A stretch of 34,405 nt of DNA. It comes from an uncultured Lentisphaeria bacterium (lineage in GTDB: Bacteria; Verrucomicrobiota; Lentisphaeria; Oligosphaerales; Oligosphaeraceae). Shown piece by piece: positions 23,323-31,129 of the stretch (position 1 is its first letter; every line of letters starts with the position of its first letter). The DNA lies in the NCBI GenBank assembly GCA_945827525.1, contig CALZPA010000009.1, positions 1 to 34,405 of the forward strand. Reading direction: 5' to 3'. A model generated the notes under the pieces. That model did not search any database. It was not told the DNA's origin and saw only the letters and a list, made by a program, of their open reading frames with translations. Both the position numbers and the translations under genes were made by a program.

Positions 23323-24288
23323 ATGGCGAGAAGGAGAAAGTCCGGTCCGGCGGTGCCGGCGCTGCCCTGGCGCCGGCGGCTGCTGCGCCTGGTGCGTCTG
23401 GCGCTGCTCAACCGGTTCACGCTGATGGTGGCGCTGCCGGGGCTGGGGCTGCTCATCATCTGGATGCGCTTCGTGGAGGCGAACCGGCTGACGGTGCGCC
23501 TGGAGGAGGTGCCCGTGTCCTCGCTGGAGTGCGCGAGGCCGTCGCGCCGCGTGCGCGTGCTGCATCTGTCCGACCTGCACCTGACCTCGGAGCAGTCGCT
23601 GCTGCGGCTGCAGGACGCCATCGAGAAGGGGCTCCGCCAGCGTCCGGACCTCGCCGTCATCACGGGCGACACGTGTCTGCCGCAGGACGAGCGGCTCGTC
23701 GCGGTCGCGGAGACGTACTTCGCGTATCTGCGCTCGGTCGTGCCGACGTTCGCATGCCTGGGCAACCATGACGTGGCGGTGGATGACATCAGGAATCCGC
23801 CGGGTCGGTTCGCGAAGACGCGCCCGAGCGAGCGCCTGCTGGCGGTGTACGGCGCGTCCGGGGTGCGTCTGCTGCGGAACGAGTCGAGCGAGCTCATCGT
23901 CAACGGGGTTCCGGTGACGGTGGCGGGGCTGGAGGATCTGTGGACGGGGCATCCGCGTCCGGAGGGGTGCCTGCGTGCGCGTGGCGAGTCGGGCGTCCGC
24001 CGTCTGACGCTGCTGCTGTCGCACAATCCGGACTCGCTGGAGCAGTGCGGGCTGCAGGCGTTTGGCTGGGACGTGATGTTCAGCGGGCACACGCATGGCG
24101 GCCAGTTCCGGTTCCCGCTGACGCGATGGTGCCCGTTCGCGCCGGTGGAGAACGGCGCCCATGCGGCGAAGGGGCTGTATGATGTGGGGCGCGGCCAGTG
24201 GCTGTCCGTGACGTCCGGGGTGGGCAACTATCTGGAGATGCGCCTGAACTGCCTGCCGGAGGCCACGGTGGTCGACATCGTGCCGTAG
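23323..24288 (+). CDS. Membrane-anchored metallophosphoesterase (YkuE/LpxG-like)
   Basis: A 321-residue calcineurin-like phosphoesterase. An Arg-rich N-terminus and one membrane helix (about residues 29-47) anchor it in the inner membrane. The metal-binding motifs are complete and in order: SDLHL (Asp84, His86), ITGDT, LGNHD, LSHNPD and SGHTHGG. YaeI/YkuE proteins have this layout, and the chlamydial LpxG, a UDP-2,3-diacylglucosamine pyrophosphatase of lipid A synthesis, is of the same type. Its place directly after ddl (18 bp) supports an envelope-lipid role, but that is inference. A GGAGG sequence precedes the ATG. Confidence 0.87.
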   Translation: MARRRKSGPAVPALPWRRRLLRLVRLALLNRFTLMVALPGLGLLIIWMRFVEANRLTVRLEEVPVSSLECARPSRRVRVLHLSDLHLTSEQSLLRLQDAIEKGLRQRPDLAVITGDTCLPQDERLVAVAETYFAYLRSVVPTFACLGNHDVAVDDIRNPPGRFAKTRPSERLLAVYGASGVRLLRNESSELIVNGVPVTVAGLEDLWTGHPRPEGCLRARGESGVRRLTLLLSHNPDSLEQCGLQAFGWDVMFSGHTHGGQFRFPLTRWCPFAPVENGAHAAKGLYDVGRGQWLSVTSGVGNYLEMRLNCLPEATVVDIVP

Positions 24289-24326
24289 TGTTTGTTGTTG
24301 GAGTCAGCAGGGGCGACGGGGAGCGG

Positions 24327-25121
24327 ATGAGCGCGATGATGACGAACGAGGAGATGCTGGAGACGGCGCTGAGGCAGTCGGCGACGGATCTGAACTGCGC
24401 GGTTGGGGATTTGCTTGGGGAGGGCCGGACGGTGGTGCGCTCGGTGTCGCTGCCGGGGCACCGGACGTATCTGCAGCTGCCGTTCTTCTGCAACCTGGTG
24501 ACGTATGGGAACGGGGTGGTGGCCTCGGTGTGCGCGGAGGCGGAGGAGGCGGTGCGCGGGTATCTGGCCGAGGTTCCGGACGCCTATGCGTGCTTTGAGA
24601 CGCCGGCGCTCTTGCTGCTGGCGGACGCGCTGCGTCCGCTGGGGCACCGTCCGTGCTTCATGGCGGAGTATTTTCTGCCTGACGCGCGGGTGCTGCGTCC
24701 GCTGTCGTGCGGGTATGAGCTGCGGGTGCTGGGGCAGGCCGATTTTGCGGAGCTGTATGAGAGGCCGTCGTGGCGTCATGCGCTGTGCCGTGAGCGGCGC
24801 GAGCTGGATGTGCTGGGCGTGGGCGCGTATGACGGCGGCGGGCGTCTGGTGGGTCTGGCGGCGTGTTCGGCGGACTGCGAGACGATGTGGCAGATTGGCG
24901 TCGACGTGCTGCCGGCGTGTCGTCGTCGCGGGGTGGCGTCGGCGGTGACGTCGCGTCTGGCGGTGGAGATATTGGAGCGTGGGCGGGTTCCGTTCTACTG
25001 TGCGGCGTGGTCGAATGTGCGGTCGGTGCGGAACGCGGTGCGCTCGGGCTTCCGTCCGGCGTGGGTGGAGGCGACGGCGCTGCCGGAGGCGACGGCGCTG
25101 TCCTTGGCGCGTGGCGAATAA
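24327..25121 (+). CDS. GNAT-family N-acetyltransferase-like protein
   Basis: A 264-residue protein whose C-terminal half (about 140-260) is GNAT-like. The strand MWQIGVDVLP is followed by the acetyl-CoA-binding loop CRRRGVASAVTSRLA, then a strand and helix in PFYCAAWSNVRSVRNAVRSGF. The N-terminal half (about 1-130) resembles no acetyltransferase I can name and may give substrate specificity. I chose the ATG at 24327, with GGGGAG just upstream; ATGs at 24336 and 24339 are alternatives. It starts 38 bp after the phosphoesterase gene, so it is probably the last gene of the ddl unit. The acceptor is unknown. Confidence 0.78.
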   Translation: MSAMMTNEEMLETALRQSATDLNCAVGDLLGEGRTVVRSVSLPGHRTYLQLPFFCNLVTYGNGVVASVCAEAEEAVRGYLAEVPDAYACFETPALLLLADALRPLGHRPCFMAEYFLPDARVLRPLSCGYELRVLGQADFAELYERPSWRHALCRERRELDVLGVGAYDGGGRLVGLAACSADCETMWQIGVDVLPACRRRGVASAVTSRLAVEILERGRVPFYCAAWSNVRSVRNAVRSGFRPAWVEATALPEATALSLARGE

Positions 25122-25136
25122 AGGCGCGTGCCGGGA

Positions 25137-25165
25137 TTGATTTAGCGGGGAATGGGGGCTACATT
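25137..25165 (+). promoter_or_regulatory. Promoter of the FAD oxidoreductase/glycosidase unit
   Basis: TTGATT (25137-25142) and TACATT (25160-25165) are separated by 17 bp, just after the GNAT stop. The leader of about 90 nt contains GC-rich short inverted repeats. It marks the start of the five-gene unit that runs to the end of the window. Confidence 0.65.
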
Positions 25166-25263
25166 ACGCCCCGTGAGCCGGCCATGTCCGGATGGAGGGC
25201 GGTGTGGCCTCCCCGTGGGGGGCGCATGGATCAGAAGACGAGGACGAGAGAGACGCGAGCGTG

Positions 25264-26652
25264 ATGAGAGATCAGTATGACGTGATAGTCGTCGGGGGTG
25301 GCCTGGGCGGCATGACGGCCGCGAACCGCCTGGCGCGGCAGGGACACCAGGTTCTGCTGGTGGAGCAGCATCGGCTGCTGGGCGGGCTGGCGACGTATTT
25401 CCGTCGCCGCTCGCATCTGTTCGACGTGGCGCTCCACGGCTTTCCGGTGGGGATGCGCAAGAGCCTCCGCAAGTACTGGGGGCGCGAGTTCGCCGACCGG
25501 GTGGTTCAGGTTCGCTCCATCCGCTTCCGCAATCCCCAGTTCGAGCTGGAGACGACGTTCGACACGGCCGACTTCACCGCGCACCTGACGGGCACGTTCG
25601 GGGTGCCGGAGGAGCGGGTGCGGGCGTTCTTCGGCGCGCTGGCCGCCATGAACTACTACGATGACCGCCGCGAGACGACGCGCGAGCTGTTCGCGCGGTT
25701 CTTCCCCGGCCGTACGGACATCTGGCGGTTCCTGCTGGAGCCGATCACCTACGCGAACGGCTCGGGACTGGACGAGCCGGCCATCAGCTACGGCATCGTC
25801 TTCGGCAACTTCATGAGCGAGGGCGTCTACACGTTTCTGGGCGGCACGGACACGATGCTGTCGATGATGGGCGAGGAGCTGCGGCGCGGCGGCGTGGACG
25901 TGGAGACGTCGGTGCGCTGCGAGCGCATCCTGGTCGAGGGCGGGCGGGTTCGCGCCTGCGTGCTGAACGGACGCGAGGTCGGCTGCCGCGCGGCCGTGTT
26001 CAACGGCAGCCTGCCGCGCCTGGTCGAGGAGGTCGTCGGGCGCGGGCACTTCAGCGAGCCGTACCTGTCGGGGCTGGGGCAGGTCCGGCTGAGCACGAGC
26101 AGTTGCCAGGTCTACCTGGGCATCCGCGAGGGCGCGGGCCTGCCCCGGGTGGGCGACCTGCTCTTCGACTCGACCTGCCCCGAGTACGACACGGAGGCGC
26201 TGCTGGCGCGCCCGTCGTCGAGCCGGACGTTCTCCGTCTACTATCCGGACATCCGCCCGGGCAGCACCGGCTACAGCGTGGTGGCGTCGATGAACGCCCG
26301 CTACGAGGACTGGGCGGGGCTGGGCCGCGAGGCGTATGAGGCCGCGAAGGCGGCGATGGTCGAGGAGGCGCTCGATGCGTTCGAGCGCTATGTGCCGGAC
26401 ATCCGGTCGCGTGTCGACTACACGGAGGCGGCCACGCCGCTGACGTTCGAGCGCTACACGGGCCATCGCCGCGGGGCCACGTTCGGCACGAAGTTCGAGG
26501 GGCTGGACTACAGCATGCGCATCGGGCGCGAGGTGGGCGGCCTGTTCCACGTCGGGTCGGTGGGCATCATCATGTCCGGCTGGCTGGGCGCCGCCAACTA
26601 CGGCGTCATCACCGCCAACGAGGTGGAGAGGTATCTGCCGGGGAACGCCTGA
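25264..26652 (+). CDS. FAD-dependent oxidoreductase, phytoene desaturase (CrtI)-like
   Basis: A 462-residue flavoprotein. The dinucleotide-binding motif VIVVGGGLGGMTAANRLA and the matching acidic strand end LLVEQH lie at residues about 7-36, followed by the CrtI/RetSat-like LGGLATYFRRRSHLFDVALH (about 39-58). The C-terminus has the family flavin-contact segment ending in GVITANEVERYL. CrtI relatives include carotenoid desaturases, retinol saturases and many uncharacterised enzymes, and no other carotenoid gene is in the window. The ATG at 25264 is used; an in-frame GTG lies one codon upstream. There is no signal peptide. The next gene begins 54 bp downstream. A link to carbohydrate metabolism is suggested only by position. 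Confidence 0.83.
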   Translation: MRDQYDVIVVGGGLGGMTAANRLARQGHQVLLVEQHRLLGGLATYFRRRSHLFDVALHGFPVGMRKSLRKYWGREFADRVVQVRSIRFRNPQFELETTFDTADFTAHLTGTFGVPEERVRAFFGALAAMNYYDDRRETTRELFARFFPGRTDIWRFLLEPITYANGSGLDEPAISYGIVFGNFMSEGVYTFLGGTDTMLSMMGEELRRGGVDVETSVRCERILVEGGRVRACVLNGREVGCRAAVFNGSLPRLVEEVVGRGHFSEPYLSGLGQVRLSTSSCQVYLGIREGAGLPRVGDLLFDSTCPEYDTEALLARPSSSRTFSVYYPDIRPGSTGYSVVASMNARYEDWAGLGREAYEAAKAAMVEEALDAFERYVPDIRSRVDYTEAATPLTFERYTGHRRGATFGTKFEGLDYSMRIGREVGGLFHVGSVGIIMSGWLGAANYGVITANEVERYLPGNA

Positions 26653-26706
26653 CGAGGGCGTCGCCTCCCCGGGGAAACAGTGAGTGTGAAGGAATAGGAC
26701 GACAAG

Positions 26707-28401
26707 ATGAGTGACGAGAGACGCAATCGCACGGTGATGCTTGGCGGGCTGCGCATGGAGCTGCTGTGGTGCCCGCCCGGCGAGTTCCTGATGGGCTGCT
26801 CGGAGGACGAGGAGGGGGACAGCGAGGATGCGGTCATGCACCCCGTGACGCTGACGCACGGATACTGGCTGGGACGCTACCCGGTGACCCAGGAGGAGTA
26901 CGAGATGCTGGTGCCGGACGCCAAGCTGGAGTCGCATCCGTCGAAGTTCTCGGGGCCGCGCCGTCCGGTGGAGCGCGTGACGTGGCTGGAGGCGGCGCGG
27001 TGGTGCCAGGAGCTGACGCGCCAGGAGCGCGAGGCGGGGCGCATCCCCGAGAAGTACGAGTACCGTCTGCCGACGGAGGCCGAGTGGGAGTACGCGTGCC
27101 GCGCCGGCACGACCACGGCCCTGAACAGCGGGAAGATCCTCACCTGCGCCGACGGCGAGTGCGAGAACCTGGACGAGGTGGCCTGGTATGACCGCAACAG
27201 CGGCCGCGAGACGCACGACGTCGGCGGGAAGCGCCCGAACCGCTGGGGCTTCTACGACATGCACGGCAACGTCGAGGAGTGGTGCATGGACTGGTACAAG
27301 GAGTATCCGCCGGAGGCGGTGATTGACCCGCAGGGGCCGTCCGAGGGCCGCTACCGCGTGTGCCGCGGCGGCAACATGGGCGGCATGGCGATGGGCTGCA
27401 GCTCCAGTGCGCGCAAGGGCGGCAACATCGGCAACCGTCGCTGCTACCGCGGCTTCCGCCTGGCGCTGGCGCCGGAGATGAAGGTCTCCTTCGAGGCGAC
27501 GCTGACGCAGGCCGCGCAGTTGCCGCAGTTGGGGATGGAGGAGCTGATCCAGATGCGCGTGGAGCTGGAGGAGCGCCTGGGCGTCCTGCGGCCCTTCGAG
27601 GAGGCCATCGGCGGCGACCCGAATGTCCCCGGCAGCCGCAACTTCACGGTGGACGACCCTGCGGTGCGGATGCTGTGGTGTCCGCCGGGGAGCTTCCTGA
27701 TGGGCAGTCCGTCGACGGAGCAGGGCCGGAGCGTGGACGAGCTTCAGCATCAGGTGACGCTGACCCGGGGCTTCTGGATTGGGATGTATGCCCTGACGCA
27801 GGACAACTACTCGCAGATTGCCGAGTGCATCGGCATCCACACGCGGCCCTCGACGTTCACGGGCCTGCACCGTCCGGTGGAGACGGTCGACTATGACAGC
27901 CTGTGCCGGTGGTGCCGCGAGCTGACGTTCCTGGAGTTCGTGTCGGGTCGTCTGCCGGAGGGCTACGAGTACCGTCTGCCGACGGAGGCGGAGTGGGAGT
28001 ATGCGTGCCGGGCGGGGACGACGGGGATGTTCAACTGTCTGCCGGAGGGCGCCGAGGCGGGCGAGCAGGCGCGCCAGCAGTTCGAGCAGGCCGGCTGGTA
28101 CAAGTACAACTCGGGCTACAAGACGCATGTGGTCGGCGAGCGCCAGCCGAACCCCTGGGGGCTCTGCGACATGCACGGCAATGTCCGCGAATGGTGCTTG
28201 GACTGGTACGGCGACTATCCGTCCGAGCCGGTGTCCGACCCGTGCGGCCCCGAGACGGGCACGCAGCGCGTCACCCGCGGCGGCAGCTACGGCGACTACT
28301 CGCGCCACTGCCGCTCGGCGCACCGCAATCCCATCGAGCCCTGCGTCTACAAGGCGAACATCGGCTGCCGCATCGTGCTCGGGCCGGTCATTCGGCGCTG
28401 A
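26707..28401 (+). CDS. Protein with two SUMF1/FGE-like domains in tandem
   Basis: A 564-residue protein made of two formylglycine-generating-enzyme-like (SUMF1) domains, about residues 10-255 and 312-562, joined by a helical, coiled-coil-like linker (EELIQMRVELEERLGVL). Each domain shows the family pattern: LLWCPPGEFLMG or MLWCPPGSFLMG, the EYRLPTEAEWEYACRAGT motif, DMHGNVEEWC or DMHGNVREWC, and an RGG motif near the end. The redox Cys pair of aerobic FGE (human Cys336/Cys341) is absent: the second domain reads RGGSYGDYSRHCRSAHR, the first RGGNMGGMAMGCSSSARK. It is therefore probably not a sulfatase-activating enzyme, and no sulfatase gene is in the window. A binding or lectin-like role is possible. 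There is no signal peptide. AGGA precedes the ATG at 26707. Confidence 0.88.
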   Translation: MSDERRNRTVMLGGLRMELLWCPPGEFLMGCSEDEEGDSEDAVMHPVTLTHGYWLGRYPVTQEEYEMLVPDAKLESHPSKFSGPRRPVERVTWLEAARWCQELTRQEREAGRIPEKYEYRLPTEAEWEYACRAGTTTALNSGKILTCADGECENLDEVAWYDRNSGRETHDVGGKRPNRWGFYDMHGNVEEWCMDWYKEYPPEAVIDPQGPSEGRYRVCRGGNMGGMAMGCSSSARKGGNIGNRRCYRGFRLALAPEMKVSFEATLTQAAQLPQLGMEELIQMRVELEERLGVLRPFEEAIGGDPNVPGSRNFTVDDPAVRMLWCPPGSFLMGSPSTEQGRSVDELQHQVTLTRGFWIGMYALTQDNYSQIAECIGIHTRPSTFTGLHRPVETVDYDSLCRWCRELTFLEFVSGRLPEGYEYRLPTEAEWEYACRAGTTGMFNCLPEGAEAGEQARQQFEQAGWYKYNSGYKTHVVGERQPNPWGLCDMHGNVREWCLDWYGDYPSEPVSDPCGPETGTQRVTRGGSYGDYSRHCRSAHRNPIEPCVYKANIGCRIVLGPVIRR

Positions 28402-28498
28402 CTGGGCGCCGCCGCCATCGTCGCGTCAGGCCCTGCCGCGCACCCTGTGTGCGTGGGGGGGCCGTCTTCCAAGGAGACAAGCGAGGAGAGAAGCTGAG

Positions 28499-31030
28499 AT
28501 GATGAGAGAAGAGTGCCATGACTATCGTCCTGTCCTGTCGCGTCTGCAGTCCGACTCGTCGAGCGACGAGTGCCCCATCATCCCGATGGGGGCGGTGACG
28601 GGGCGTCCGACCCGCGCCCGTCTGCGGGAGACGCTGACCCAGTATGCATCGGCGGGCATCACGCAGTTTCTGGTGTATCCGAGGTCGGGCTGCGAGCTGG
28701 AGTATCTGTCGGAGGAGTGGTTCGGGACGGTGGAGGCGCTGGTGGAGGAGGCGCAGTCGCTGGGCTTCACGTCCATCTGGCTCTACGACGAGTTCAACTG
28801 GCCGAGTGGCCAGGCGGGCGGGCGTGTCATGGCCGCCCGCGAGGACTTCCGGCTGCAGACGCTGGAGGTGACGCGCGGGCAGGACGACCGCATCGAGGAG
28901 CGCGTCGTCGGCAACCCGCGCTTCCCGAACCTGCTGAACCCCGAGGCCGTCGAGCTGTTCGTCAGCCTCACCCACGAGGCCTACGCGCACCGTCTGGGAC
29001 GCTTCTTCGGCACGCTCATCCGGGGCATCTTCACCGACGAGCCCTCGCCGGGCTATGTGGGCGACTATGTGGAGTCCGACACGTCGGCGAAGGTCTCGCT
29101 GGCCTGGTATCCGGGGATGGAGGACGACTACCGCGCCGAGACGGGGCGCTCCCTGCGCGAGGACATCGCCCGCCGTCTCCGAGGCGAGGGCGACGCCTAC
29201 AGCCCCGCCTATCACCTGCTGCTGGGGCGGCGCTTCCGCAGCGTCTTCTTCGACCGCGTCCGTGGCTGGTGCGACGCGCACGGCCTGCTGCTGACGGGAC
29301 ACCTGATGGGCGAGAACGGCGGGATTGCCCGCCGCTTCAGCGGCGACCCGCTGCTGGTGTCGGACGGCTTCTCGCTGCCGGGCGTCGACGAGATCACGAC
29401 CTATGTGACGGCGGGGCAGATCGAGTGGCAGACGCTGAGCGGCTGCCGCCACGCCATCGAGGCGAACGGCCACGGCGGGCTGGCGGAGCTGTATGCGTAT
29501 GGCCCGTCGGACATGCCGCTGGCCCGTTTCCGGCAGATGATGTGGGTGATGGCGGCGTTTGGCATCGACCGCTATGTGCAGGCCGTCTCGCAGCTCGACG
29601 CGCGTGGCAACGCCAGCAAGAGCGCCTGGTACAACCCGCTCTCCCCCACCCAGACCTGGTTCCCACACTACCGCGAGTTCGGCGCGGACGCCAAGGCGGC
29701 CGCGCGGCTGGCGCGCCGTCCGTGCGGCCCCGAGCTGGGCGTCCGCTACGTCGAGGACTGCTGGCGTCTGCCGGCCACGCTGCAGGCGCTGGTGCGCCGC
29801 CAGCGCCCCTGGCGGATGCTGGGGCTGGACGAGGCGCCTCGCCCCGGGACGCCGGCCGTCCTGGACGTGTCGGGCGGACGCTGCCGAGAGGAGCTCTCCG
29901 GCCGCGAGTTCGACGGCATGGAGGCGTTCCTGGACTGGCTTGACGAGGCGTCGCCGCGCGCGGTCTCGGTGCTGGAGTCGTCGGGCGAGTCGCTGGCGCA
30001 AGAGGTGCTGGTGCGTCCGTATGCGGACGGCTCGGTGCTGGTCGTGGACTTGCGCGATGGCTTCGGCGAGGAGGGCGCGATGGCGGACGCGCGGCGTCTG
30101 CGCCTGCGCGTGTCCGGCCATGGCGAGTGCGCCTTCACGCTGGAACACCGAGGCGTGGAGGTTCTGGAGCCGTCGTCGTCCGCGCCGCCGGCGCCGATGA
30201 CGCGGACGCGCGAGGTGTGTGTGCCTGCCGGTCGCTGGTCGCTGGCGCTGGAGCGCGACAATCTGCTGTGCCCGGAGTTCGCGGGCGTCCAGGGCACGAA
30301 CGGGCGAGGGTTCGCCTGTCTGCGGCTGGCGGGGGACGAGCCGGCGTTTGTGGTGACGGTGCGCGAGCCGCTGACGGGCGTCCGCGCGGTCATCAGGCGG
30401 TATGCCGGCGAGCCGCGCGTGCTGCTGGACGGCCACGAGATGGTCTGCGCGCGCACCTGCGTGTGTCTGCCGGACGGGCTGCGTGAGCTGTATGGCGAGA
30501 CGGAGGCGTTCTCGCTGACGCCGGGCGAGCATGAGCTGCGGCTGTCCGGCGGCGGGGTGGACGACTACTGGTATCTGCCCTGCGTGTTCCTGGCGGGGGC
30601 GATGGCGGTCGGCGGGACGGAGAGCGCCGTGACGCTGGCGGCCCTGCCGGCGGAGGTGCCCCAGGGCGACCTGGCGGACCGCGCGCTGCGCAACTACGCG
30701 GGCCGCGTGCGCCTGACGCGCCGCGTCCGGGTGCCGTCCGGGGCGCGTGCCCTGCGGCTGCGGACGAACGGGATGGTGACGGAGGCGCTGCTGGACGGCG
30801 TGAGCCTGGGCACGCGCTGCTGGGCGCCGTTCGTGTGGGAGCTGCCGCCGGAGGCGGCGGGCCGCGAGGCCACGCTGACGGTGGCGCTGGAGGTGCCGGT
30901 CGGGGCGATGTTCGGGCGGGCGCGTCTGCAGACGCTGCGCGACTTCGCGGCCCATCGCCGCATCCCCGGCTTCTTCGGCTTCTGCGGCGTCTACGGCGTC
31001 ACCTTCGAGGTGACGGCGGACGCCGACTGA
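28499..31030 (+). CDS. Large putative glycoside hydrolase (TIM-barrel plus beta domains)
   Basis: An 843-residue protein resembling the GH106/GH2-related group of large bacterial glycosidases; I cannot assign a numbered family. The N-terminal half (about 20-430) is barrel-like, with FLVYPRSG, LEYLSEEWF, WLYDEFNWPSGQAGG (Asp97, Glu98), IFTDEPSPGY (Asp180, Glu181) and AIEANGHGG (Glu321). These acidic residues are candidates for catalysis. The rest (about 460-843) is beta-rich, and the end resembles a jelly-roll carbohydrate-binding module (TNGMVTEALLDGVSLGTRCW). No signal peptide is seen, so it should act in the cytoplasm. GAGGAG precedes the tandem ATGs at 28499/28502. It lies 97 bp after the SUMF1 gene and about 100 bp before another glycosidase gene. 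Confidence 0.72.
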   Translation: MMREECHDYRPVLSRLQSDSSSDECPIIPMGAVTGRPTRARLRETLTQYASAGITQFLVYPRSGCELEYLSEEWFGTVEALVEEAQSLGFTSIWLYDEFNWPSGQAGGRVMAAREDFRLQTLEVTRGQDDRIEERVVGNPRFPNLLNPEAVELFVSLTHEAYAHRLGRFFGTLIRGIFTDEPSPGYVGDYVESDTSAKVSLAWYPGMEDDYRAETGRSLREDIARRLRGEGDAYSPAYHLLLGRRFRSVFFDRVRGWCDAHGLLLTGHLMGENGGIARRFSGDPLLVSDGFSLPGVDEITTYVTAGQIEWQTLSGCRHAIEANGHGGLAELYAYGPSDMPLARFRQMMWVMAAFGIDRYVQAVSQLDARGNASKSAWYNPLSPTQTWFPHYREFGADAKAAARLARRPCGPELGVRYVEDCWRLPATLQALVRRQRPWRMLGLDEAPRPGTPAVLDVSGGRCREELSGREFDGMEAFLDWLDEASPRAVSVLESSGESLAQEVLVRPYADGSVLVVDLRDGFGEEGAMADARRLRLRVSGHGECAFTLEHRGVEVLEPSSSAPPAPMTRTREVCVPAGRWSLALERDNLLCPEFAGVQGTNGRGFACLRLAGDEPAFVVTVREPLTGVRAVIRRYAGEPRVLLDGHEMVCARTCVCLPDGLRELYGETEAFSLTPGEHELRLSGGGVDDYWYLPCVFLAGAMAVGGTESAVTLAALPAEVPQGDLADRALRNYAGRVRLTRRVRVPSGARALRLRTNGMVTEALLDGVSLGTRCWAPFVWELPPEAAGREATLTVALEVPVGAMFGRARLQTLRDFAAHRRIPGFFGFCGVYGVTFEVTADAD

Positions 31031-31129
31031 GGCGGAGACGATGACAGAAGCGTCCGGCGCCGGAGCACGCCGGGCGGTGAGTGCAAGTATGCAACGAATG
31101 GTCAGCCGATGACTTTGGAGACAAGGCAC

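Noticed and set aside
25231-28323. 1030-codon minus-strand frame opposite the FAD and SUMF1 genes
   Set aside because: Antisense, Arg/His/Ala-rich, no domain; the plus-strand genes are well supported.
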